From positions 1-7,498 of the forward strand of contig DAOWME010000148.1 of NCBI GenBank assembly GCA_030643245.1: 7,498 nt of DNA. The letters run 5' to 3'. Positions within the stretch are counted from its first letter, which is position 1. Each line of letters begins with the position of its first letter. A program made the translations under genes and the position numbers. Source of the stretch: Deltaproteobacteria bacterium (GTDB taxonomy: Bacteria > Desulfobacterota > UBA8473). Positions 1 to 5,789 of the stretch are shown piece by piece. Under the pieces are notes generated by a model, which was not told the origin of the DNA, ran no database searches, and saw only the letters and a program-made list of their open reading frames with translations.

Positions 1-137
1 GTAATGGGATGAAAAGTCTCGTATGTCTATTTTAAAAGTTGGCCAGGTCCTTACGTATAAGAAGCAAACGAAGCAAGCAGCCGGCGCTTAACGCAATCCT
101 GCTCAACTGCACAGGTCCAAAATTTTTCCTTTATCTA

Positions 138-284
138 CTTTCATCTGAAAGTGGCGCTTTCCCATAATCTCTCCACCTGCCCCGTGGGATGCGGAGCATA
201 TTCCACCAGGATTATTCTGCCCCTCACAATCCCTTGATCTTGCGAAAAATTGCTCATTTCTGATCCGGAAATTTGTTAGCGCCC
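138..284 (+). repeat. Degenerate copy of family A dispersed repeat
   Basis: This stretch matches the better preserved element at 1251-1436 at both ends. Its left part (about 138-164) resembles the 1251 end, with a TTTC-ATC-GAAA-TGGC-CTTTCCC pattern. Its right part contains AAAAATTGCTCATTTCTGA at 245-263, identical to 1365-1383, followed by a GGAAA as in that copy. The two blocks are about 107 nt apart here and 115 nt apart in the other copy, while the sequence between them has diverged. Similarity fades around 272-284, just where the family B hairpin begins. No coding sequence is supported in 1-369, and 1-137 shows nothing I can name. Confidence 0.5.
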
Positions 285-288
285 AGTT

Positions 289-357
289 AGGGACGGGGCC
301 GAAATAACTTCCTCATCCTGAGCGCCAATCTGAGGAAGTTATTTCGGCCCCGTCCCT
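289..357. repeat. Family B inverted repeat, perfect 27-bp stem
   Basis: The arms 289-315 and 331-357 are perfect reverse complements over 27 bp, separated by a 15-nt loop. The 40-nt block 318-357 recurs in direct orientation at 7119-7158 with 36 of 40 positions identical, so this is a dispersed element and not just a local hairpin. It lies 12 bp beyond the stop codon of the minus-strand crotonase gene and, once transcribed, would form a very stable stem that could end or protect that mRNA. It is not followed by a T-run on the minus strand, so it is not a canonical intrinsic terminator. Confidence 0.85.
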
Positions 358-369
358 TATGGATGTACA

Positions 370-1134
370 CTATCTATCTTTGAACTCGGGTTTCCTCTTG
401 TTGAGGAACGCGGTTATTCCCTCTTTGGCATCTTCTGTTGCGAACAGAAAGGGCATGCTGTCACTTGCGTAGACAATTTCCTCTCCATGAATATGCCTGT
501 TTACTGAGGATTTTGCCAAACGGATGGCAATAGCCGGCTTTTCAGCGATCTTTCTTGCCATGGTCATAGCCTCATCAAGGAGATTTTCGTGGGGGACGAT
601 CTTGCTTACCAGGTTAAGGCGGAGTGCCTCTTCGGCTGGTATAGGGTCACCGGTCATCATCATCTCTTTTGACTTGGATCTGCCGATAAGCTCATGGAGG
701 CGAACTATCGCAAAACCGGGAAGCAGACCGAGATTTATCTCCGGAACACCGAACTTGGCCTTTTCTGAAGCGATTATAATATCACAACTGATGGCCAGTT
801 CCAAACCACCACCCAACGCCAGACCATTTACTGCAGCGATTACAGGTTTAGATACCTTCTCCCCTATAGTCAATGCATCGAAGATATCTCCCAGGAAGTT
901 CACAATATCGACCGGTTCAAAACTGAACCCGGAGATGTCTGCTCCCGCACAAAAGGTCTTTCCAGCCCCCGTGATCACCGCCACCTTCACATCCGGATTC
1001 TTCTCCACCTCCTCAAAGCCTTCCTTGAGGCCCTGTCTGATCCCGGCGCTCAAGGCATTCAGCTTTGCCTTGTCATCGAGAGTGAGTAGAGCGACTCTGT
1101 CCTTTTTCTCATACAAGACGTCTCCAAATTTCAT
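370..1134 (-). CDS. Enoyl-CoA hydratase/isomerase (crotonase) family protein
   Basis: This 254-residue protein has the normal length of a single-domain crotonase. Such enzymes act in the cytoplasm on acyl-CoA thioesters, most often hydrating a 2-enoyl-CoA. Residues 61-67 (FCAGADI) and 104-114 (GLALGGGLELA) form the two oxyanion-hole segments. Both glutamates that catalyse hydration in rat enoyl-CoA hydratase (Glu144 and Glu164) have counterparts, E112 in GGGLELA and E132 in PEINLGLLPG. The C-terminus (ATEDAKEGITAFLNKRKPEF) is typical of the family. One oddity is that the usual GAGGTQRL after LLP reads GFAIVRL, so the substrate pocket may differ. The start is set by two strong Shine-Dalgarno matches just upstream (1140-1152), the nearer one 5 nt from the ATG. 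Exact substrate and reaction cannot be told; isomerase, hydrolase or other crotonase activities are possible. Confidence 0.9.
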   Translation of the reverse strand: MKFGDVLYEKKDRVALLTLDDKAKLNALSAGIRQGLKEGFEEVEKNPDVKVAVITGAGKTFCAGADISGFSFEPVDIVNFLGDIFDALTIGEKVSKPVIAAVNGLALGGGLELAISCDIIIASEKAKFGVPEINLGLLPGFAIVRLHELIGRSKSKEMMMTGDPIPAEEALRLNLVSKIVPHENLLDEAMTMARKIAEKPAIAIRLAKSSVNRHIHGEEIVYASDSMPFLFATEDAKEGITAFLNKRKPEFKDR

Positions 1135-1180
1135 ATTTTCCTCCTTCCTCCTATGGGTTCATGAATAGTTATTCACAAAC

Positions 1181-1209
1181 TTACTATCAGATGTGGCTTA
1201 GCGTGTCAA
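1181..1209 (-). promoter_or_regulatory. Candidate sigma-70 promoter of the crotonase gene
   Basis: Read on the minus strand there is a perfect -35 box TTGACA (1204-1209), a 17-nt spacer and a weaker -10 TAGTAA (1181-1186) preceded by TG at the extended -10 position. Transcription would start near 1174, giving a leader of about 40 nt that contains the AGGAGG ribosome binding site. The promoter lies between the gene and the family A repeat element, so the gene is probably transcribed on its own. The call rests on sequence pattern only. Confidence 0.5.
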
Positions 1210-1250
1210 TAATATAATCGAGCACCCCACACACCCAATGCTGTTGACTA

Positions 1251-1436
1251 GTTTCCATCCAGAAATGGCCCTTTTTCCCCTGAGCTGCGTTCTCCTCCGG
1301 TTTCCGCCTGCGACGTACGATTATGTGGCCTCGGCGCAAACCGTCGTGCGGCCTTGCTCAGAGAAAAAATTGCTCATTTCTGAATTGGAAACCAACTCGT
1401 GCCCTTTTCTCAAGAAGTCCATTTATGAATGGGCAC
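1251..1436. repeat. Family A MITE-like element, 186 bp
   Basis: The ends form an imperfect 18-bp inverted repeat. GTTTCCATCCAGAAATGG at 1251-1268 faces 1419-1436, which matches its reverse complement at 14 of 18 positions. TA flanks both sides (1249-1250 and 1437-1438), which may be a TA target duplication as left by IS630/Tc1-mariner type transposases. Inside, 1346-1424 is a perfect 79-nt inverted copy of 7420-7498. A subterminal inverted motif (1373-1391) resembles the terminal repeat again. It encodes no transposase; the 86-codon open frame across it (1238-1498) looks accidental. With the flanks it accounts for most of the gap 1135-1519; the rest (1437-1519) shows nothing. Confidence 0.75.
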
Positions 1437-1519
1437 TAACTATAAGAGAGCAGACAGACGCTGACAAATGGCTTTCTTCCCTTGGTGAGAGGACTTGAGG
1501 GATGAGGACGCAGGATATG

Positions 1520-2896
1520 TCAAAATTGTTTCATGGGCGCTTTGCCTACGGCGAATACGTTGAAGCCAAGGTCAAATAACTTTTTGTGATCCAAAATATT
1601 CCGGCCGTCGAAGATAAAAGCGGGTTGAACCATGGACCTCATGATACGTTTATAGTCTAGATTCCGATACAGATCCCATTCCGTCAGAACTGCGATCGCG
1701 TGTGCCCCTTCGGCCGCCTTGTAAGGGTCTCTCTCGTAAATTATATTCTCTTCCATGTCACTTAAATCCTTTTTCGCATTTGCCAAGGCTTCGGGATCAG
1801 AGATAGTAATCTGGGCCTTCTCCTCTGCCAATCCCCTGGCAATGTAAATAGCAGGTGAATCACGAGTATCTCCTGTGTTGGACTTAAAGGCAAAACCGAA
1901 AAGAGCGATCTTCTTGCCTGCAATTGTGTTGAACATGTTGCTGACCATGTTCTGGATAAATCTCCTCTCCTGCCACTCATTGAGATTGACCACCGATTCC
2001 CAGTATTCGGCCACTTCGGTAAGACCATAGCTTTGGCTGATATACACGAGGTTAAGAATGTCCTTCTTGAAACATGAACCACCAAACCCAACGCTGGCTT
2101 TCAAGAACTTGGGACCAATCCTCGAGTCCATCCCTATTGCATGACCCACTTCATCAATGTCAGCTTCGGTTTTCTCGCACAGGGCAGAGATGGAATTGAT
2201 GGATGATATCCTCTGTGCGAGGAAAGCGTTGGCAGTTAGTTTAGAAAGCTCTGAACTCCAAACATTGGATTCGACGATTCTTTCTCGAGGAACCCAATGG
2301 CTATAGATCTCTACGATCTCCTTTCCGGCGCTTATCCCCTCAGGGGTCTGCTTTGCCCCAATTAGGACACGGTCAGGATTTTCGAGATCCGCGATGGCCG
2401 TTCCCTCGGACAAGAATTCCGGATTGGATACAACCTCAAGGTGGATATTGTCATTCTTTGTGTTGAGTATTCGATCCATGGCCTCTGCGGCCCGCACAGG
2501 AAGAGTCGATTTTTCAACGATGATCTTACTGCCGGTCGAGTTAGCAAGAATCTGCCTGGCCGTTTTCTCCCAGTATTGAAGATCAGCCGCCTTGCCGGCT
2601 CCCTGTCCGAACGTCTTAGTGGGGGTATTGACAGAGACGAAAATAATATCCGCTTCTCTGATGTGCTTATCCGTCTCAGTAGAGAAAAAAAGGTTCTTGT
2701 CGCGGATTTTTTTTACGAGCTCGTCAAGCCCTGGCTCATATATGGGAAGGTTATCACTATTCCATTCGCGGATTTTATCCTTGTTTATGTCAACCACCGT
2801 AACCTTATACAGGGGACATTTAGACGCAATCATAGCCATTGTGGGACCGCCAACATAACCAGCACCGATGCACAAGATGTTCTTCTTAAAGTTCAT
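1520..2896 (-). CDS. ugd: UDP-glucose 6-dehydrogenase
   Basis: The cytoplasmic enzyme oxidises UDP-glucose to UDP-glucuronate with two NAD+, feeding capsule, exopolysaccharide or lipid glycan synthesis. The 458 residues include an N-terminal Rossmann fold with GAGYVGG (11-17), a central dimerisation helix and a C-terminal UDP-binding domain. Catalytic residues are visible: Cys275 in FGGSCFKKD, Lys219 in SELSKLTANAF, Asp279, Glu164 in FLSEGTA and Thr131 in EKST. The sequence is strikingly like the animal enzyme: stretches such as LTANAFLAQRISSINSISAL and WSSELSKL match human UGDH as I remember it, and positions run within one residue of the human numbering up to the active site. It is shorter only at the C-terminus (human 494). 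AAGGA sits about 6-7 nt before the ATG. No glycosyltransferase or other sugar-nucleotide gene is adjacent. Confidence 0.96.
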   Translation of the reverse strand: MNFKKNILCIGAGYVGGPTMAMIASKCPLYKVTVVDINKDKIREWNSDNLPIYEPGLDELVKKIRDKNLFFSTETDKHIREADIIFVSVNTPTKTFGQGAGKAADLQYWEKTARQILANSTGSKIIVEKSTLPVRAAEAMDRILNTKNDNIHLEVVSNPEFLSEGTAIADLENPDRVLIGAKQTPEGISAGKEIVEIYSHWVPRERIVESNVWSSELSKLTANAFLAQRISSINSISALCEKTEADIDEVGHAIGMDSRIGPKFLKASVGFGGSCFKKDILNLVYISQSYGLTEVAEYWESVVNLNEWQERRFIQNMVSNMFNTIAGKKIALFGFAFKSNTGDTRDSPAIYIARGLAEEKAQITISDPEALANAKKDLSDMEENIIYERDPYKAAEGAHAIAVLTEWDLYRNLDYKRIMRSMVQPAFIFDGRNILDHKKLFDLGFNVFAVGKAPMKQF

Positions 2897-3035
2897 TGTC
2901 TTTCCTTTCTGACATGTATGGTAGCTCTTGTTTCAGCCATATTGACCCCAACTTAGATTTTTCGGGCTTGGTTCTATCTTCGGCCAAAGTATCAGGAAGT
3001 CATGGAGGTATTTTCCCCTCACTGTTTGAAATAAT

Positions 3036-3063
3036 GTTATCAAAGAAAGAAGACTATAGTCAA
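3036..3063 (-). promoter_or_regulatory. Weak candidate promoter for ugd
   Basis: On the minus strand, TTGACT (3058-3063) is followed after 16 nt by GATAAC (3036-3041); an alternative -10, TAACAT, lies 18 nt away. Transcription would begin near 3029, leaving a leader of about 130 nt before the ugd start. The -35 overlaps an ACTATAGT palindrome at 3053-3060 whose ACTATAG core recurs at 3080-3086. This is weak pattern evidence. Confidence 0.28.
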
Positions 3064-3168
3064 TAACAAAAGCAAGGGTACTATAGATCACCGCGATCAG
3101 ATCTTTTGGGATTCACTTAAGTAACATGCCTTTCCATTATTGCCGATGGTGTTTTGACGCTGCTTGTC

Positions 3169-3211
3169 TTGACCAACCGTTCCCTTTCTGGTAATCTGTA
3201 TTCTATACAGA
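3169..3211 (+). promoter_or_regulatory. Candidate promoter with overlapping palindromic operator
   Basis: TTGACC (3169-3174) is followed after 17 nt by a poor -10, TAATCT (3192-3197). Overlapping and following the -10 is a perfect 7-bp dyad, TCTGTAT-TCT-ATACAGA (3195-3211), the size and position of a repressor site. If used, it would drive the LRAT-domain gene with a leader of about 105 nt. Neither element is confirmed and the regulator is unknown. The remainder of the 2897-3311 divergent gap shows no open frame I would defend. Confidence 0.3.
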
Positions 3212-3311
3212 ACTCTTCCTAGCATGCCTTTTGTGTATTAACCTCATACGGGAAGAATCAGGCGCTTATATCGCGAAATGGCGAGATAAACCGACGAAAA
3301 GGGATTATTAA

Positions 3312-3740
3312 ATGGGACTGTCTGAAAAAGAATTACAGCCCGGCGACCATATCCATGTTAGGAGACACGGGCTTTTCTATTCGCATCATGGAATCTACGT
3401 CGGTGACGACAAGGTCATACATTATAGAGGAGTGGGCAAGAAGGAAAAAAGGGATGCGATTGTAAGAGAAACCAGTTTGGAAAAATTTCTCGGTGGTGGA
3501 ACACTGAGACGACACGATTACAAGAAACGCCTTCTCCGCAGTGAAATCGTAAAGAGAACAAGAGATCTCCTCGGAGAAGAGAGATACTCTATTGTCTTCA
3601 ATAACTGTGAACACTTTGCAGCTTACTGCGCAACAGGAAATAAAAAAAGCAAGCAAGTACGAAAGGCCTTAGGTACTTTCGGTGTGCTTGCTGTCGGTAG
3701 TATTGCCATTTTGCACAGGAAACAGCGTAAGAGTCCATAG
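3312..3740 (+). CDS. LRAT/NC-domain (NlpC/P60-like) protein with hydrophobic tail
   Basis: This 142-residue protein has the layout of the LRAT (lecithin:retinol acyltransferase) or NC domain, a permuted papain-like fold. The motifs are a start of the form LQPGDHIHVRRHG (8-20), SHHGIYVGDDKVIHYRG (24-40) and FNNCEHFAAYC (96-106). The expected catalytic set is His26, His37 and nucleophile Cys99 in the NCEHF motif. Members transfer acyl groups or cleave phospholipids and other acyl substrates; the bacterial substrate is unknown. The C-terminus has one hydrophobic stretch (about 119-134) followed by basic residues, like the membrane tail of animal H-REV107-type phospholipase/acyltransferases, so it may be anchored to the inner face of the membrane. 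There is no signal peptide. AAAAGGG lies about 8 nt before the ATG. It is 127 bp upstream of the aminomutase gene and could be co-transcribed with it. Confidence 0.85.
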   Translation: MGLSEKELQPGDHIHVRRHGLFYSHHGIYVGDDKVIHYRGVGKKEKRDAIVRETSLEKFLGGGTLRRHDYKKRLLRSEIVKRTRDLLGEERYSIVFNNCEHFAAYCATGNKKSKQVRKALGTFGVLAVGSIAILHRKQRKSP

Positions 3741-3867
3741 CGCATCAATACAATGTATATCAAAAACCTGCAAGGCAACCATTCGTAAAAGTGGCGATGG
3801 TTCCTCAATCTCTAATATATGCAGGATAAGGGACTCTTTAGGATACACACATTAATAAAGGAGGAAT

Positions 3868-5667
3868 ATGGGGGAAAAAGAAGTTCGGGAAAGACTGTTA
3901 GGCATACTAGGCCACACCCCGGCATTAAAAGAAATTTTGCTTTCGTCGGATTCCGTTGAAACCAAGAGAGGGAAAATCAGGAAATTTCTTTCAGATATGC
4001 TGATCGCCACCTTTGAGGATAACCCATCGATCCCACCCCTTGAGTGGGTATTGACCCGTGATGCCATCGGTGTTTTCAAAAATATTCTGTCTACGAGAAG
4101 TGAGAGACTCGCAGGCTACAGCCTGCTTCAGCACATGGATGATCTATTGCACAAAGACGATTTGGAAGACACACGGGGGATAGGCCCGGGATTCCTGGCG
4201 GAACTTGAGAATCTGCTCAGGGGTGTTGTCGGTAAAACAGGTGTCTACTCTGATGGAATCCCTGCTTTTCTCGGGCAGGAGGGAAGAGAGGCAGCAAGAT
4301 TAAGGTCTGACGACCTGTCGGAAATGGCCAGGACCGCGCGAGATTTTATCGACAGGTATCCGTACGGCTTGGATAATGATGCTATTCGCAGACGAAGTCT
4401 TAATAAATTGAGGATATTGCGATATTTCCGTGCAACCGAACTCGAGTGGGAAAAGTGGAAATGGCACACGCGCCACACTATAAGAGATGCGGACACGCTG
4501 AGAGATCTCGTCAAGTTGACGGATGATGAATACGAGGCGGTTAAGCGCGCACGGGAATACAAAATCCCTTTCGGCATCACTCCTTATTACCTGTCTCTAC
4601 TCGATTATCAACCGGGCGGAAACAGGGACACCGGCGTGCGCGCACAGGTCATTCCATCCTTGCATTATGTTGAACGAGTGAAAAGCCAGAGAGTTTGTTC
4701 AGTCTCATCAATGGATTTCATGCTTGAGCGGGATACATCGCCCATCGAAGGCATCACCCGGCGGTACCCCATGATCGTGATTCTCAAGCCGATTATGACC
4801 TGTCCCCAGATCTGTGTATACTGCCAGAGGAACTGGGAAATAGAAGATGTCCATTCGTCCTATGCCGCACTGCCAAAAGAAAAGCTTGAAAATGCAGTGC
4901 AGTGGATAGCAAACACCCCGGAGATTAATGAAGTGCTTATCACGGGTGGAGATCCCCTGCTCCTGTCTAATGATAAACTCGAAAGGCTGTTATCGAAGCT
5001 TTCGCGCATAAAACACATTGAAAGGATCAGGATCGGGACACGCACACCGGTAACCCTTCCCCAAAGAATAACGGATTCACTCGTGAGGCGGATTAATCGA
5101 TTTCATAATCCCGGGAAAAGAGAACTCGTCATAATCACCCATTTTGAGCATGCCTATGAAATAACGCCCCAGTCCATGGGAGCTGTTCAGAAATTTCGCC
5201 GCTACGGCATCGAAGTATATAACCAGCTCGTTTACACCTTCTATAACTCCCGAAAATTTGAAGCTGCCGCCTTGCGCCACAAGCTGCGGCTTGCAGGTAT
5301 CACACCTTACTATACTTTCAATACAAAGGGAAAGGAAGAGACGGATGATTTCCGGGTGCCAATCGCCAGGCTCCTTCAGGAACAGAAAGAAGAAGCCCGG
5401 CTCATGCCCGGAACAGTCCGTACGGATGAAATTGTCTTTAACGTTCCGGGACTTGGGAAAAACTATCTAAAGGCTTCCCAACACCACGACGTGATCTCCA
5501 TATTTCCCGATGGACGAAGACTCTATGAGTTTCACCCATGGGAAAAGAAGCTCTCATTAGTTGACACATATATGTACACAGACATTTCGATTTATGACTA
5601 TCTCAAAAAATTGGAAGCAATAGGTGAGGATACATCACAATACAGATCGATATGGTATTACTATTGA
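3868..5667 (+). CDS. KamA-family radical SAM aminomutase, probable glutamate 2,3-aminomutase
   Basis: A cytoplasmic radical SAM, PLP-dependent 2,3-aminomutase. The cluster motif CX3CX2C is C312, C316 and C319 (TCPQICVYC); GGDPL at 360-364 is the second SAM motif; Lys531 in PGLGK is the expected PLP lysine; Arg321 corresponds to the carboxylate-binding Arg134 of clostridial lysine 2,3-aminomutase. The match to that enzyme starts near residue 187 (FRATELEWEKWKWHTRHTI). Residues 1-186 are an extra, mostly helical, charged region I do not recognise, which explains 599 residues against about 416. Ungapped alignment from PYY (480-482) to FR (495-496) puts Lys487 at the position of lysine-binding Asp293, and the VPGLGK segment puts Asn525 at Asp330. 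I recall that same Lys/Asn pair in Clostridioides difficile glutamate 2,3-aminomutase, so beta-glutamate is the likelier product. AAAGGAGG ends 3 nt before the ATG. No beta-lysine acetyltransferase (ablB) or kamDE gene lies nearby. Confidence 0.93.
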   Translation: MGEKEVRERLLGILGHTPALKEILLSSDSVETKRGKIRKFLSDMLIATFEDNPSIPPLEWVLTRDAIGVFKNILSTRSERLAGYSLLQHMDDLLHKDDLEDTRGIGPGFLAELENLLRGVVGKTGVYSDGIPAFLGQEGREAARLRSDDLSEMARTARDFIDRYPYGLDNDAIRRRSLNKLRILRYFRATELEWEKWKWHTRHTIRDADTLRDLVKLTDDEYEAVKRAREYKIPFGITPYYLSLLDYQPGGNRDTGVRAQVIPSLHYVERVKSQRVCSVSSMDFMLERDTSPIEGITRRYPMIVILKPIMTCPQICVYCQRNWEIEDVHSSYAALPKEKLENAVQWIANTPEINEVLITGGDPLLLSNDKLERLLSKLSRIKHIERIRIGTRTPVTLPQRITDSLVRRINRFHNPGKRELVIITHFEHAYEITPQSMGAVQKFRRYGIEVYNQLVYTFYNSRKFEAAALRHKLRLAGITPYYTFNTKGKEETDDFRVPIARLLQEQKEEARLMPGTVRTDEIVFNVPGLGKNYLKASQHHDVISIFPDGRRLYEFHPWEKKLSLVDTYMYTDISIYDYLKKLEAIGEDTSQYRSIWYYY

Positions 5668-5775
5668 TCATAAATTATGAAACTGAATTATGAGCTACAA
5701 ATTATCGTAAAAGCATGATTGAAAAACCCTGATGTGTGAGCGTGTTCTTGTCAAATGTGGCTGATACAGTTATCT

Positions 5776-5781
5776 GAGGAG
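5776..5781 (+). promoter_or_regulatory. Ribosome binding site that decides the CoA-transferase start
   Basis: GAGGAG lies 8 nt before the ATG at 5790. The earlier in-frame GTG at 5781 overlaps this site and has no ribosome binding site of its own, so the 5790 start is preferred. Another ATG at 5799 is 17 nt away and less well placed. Confidence 0.75.
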
Positions 5782-5789
5782 TGGAAATT

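Noticed and set aside
23..91. Tiny 22-codon plus-strand frame near the left edge
   Set aside because: It is too short to judge, without a clear ribosome binding site or known motif, and frames of this size occur by chance.
524..1168. Long plus-strand open frame of 214 codons opposite the crotonase gene
   Set aside because: The opposite strand encodes a clear crotonase with all motifs; this frame is a serine-rich antisense shadow.
1238..1498. Plus-strand open frame of 86 codons
   Set aside because: It runs through the family A repeat element, has no ribosome binding site and no protein-like motif; the same repeat elsewhere is not in a matching frame.
2441..2956. Plus-strand open frame of 171 codons opposite ugd
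   Set aside because: It is antisense to the well supported UDP-glucose dehydrogenase and shows no recognisable motif.
3777..3802. Hairpin between the LRAT and aminomutase genes as a terminator
   Set aside because: AACCAT-TCG faces CGATGGTT, but the stem is short, interrupted and not followed by a T-run.
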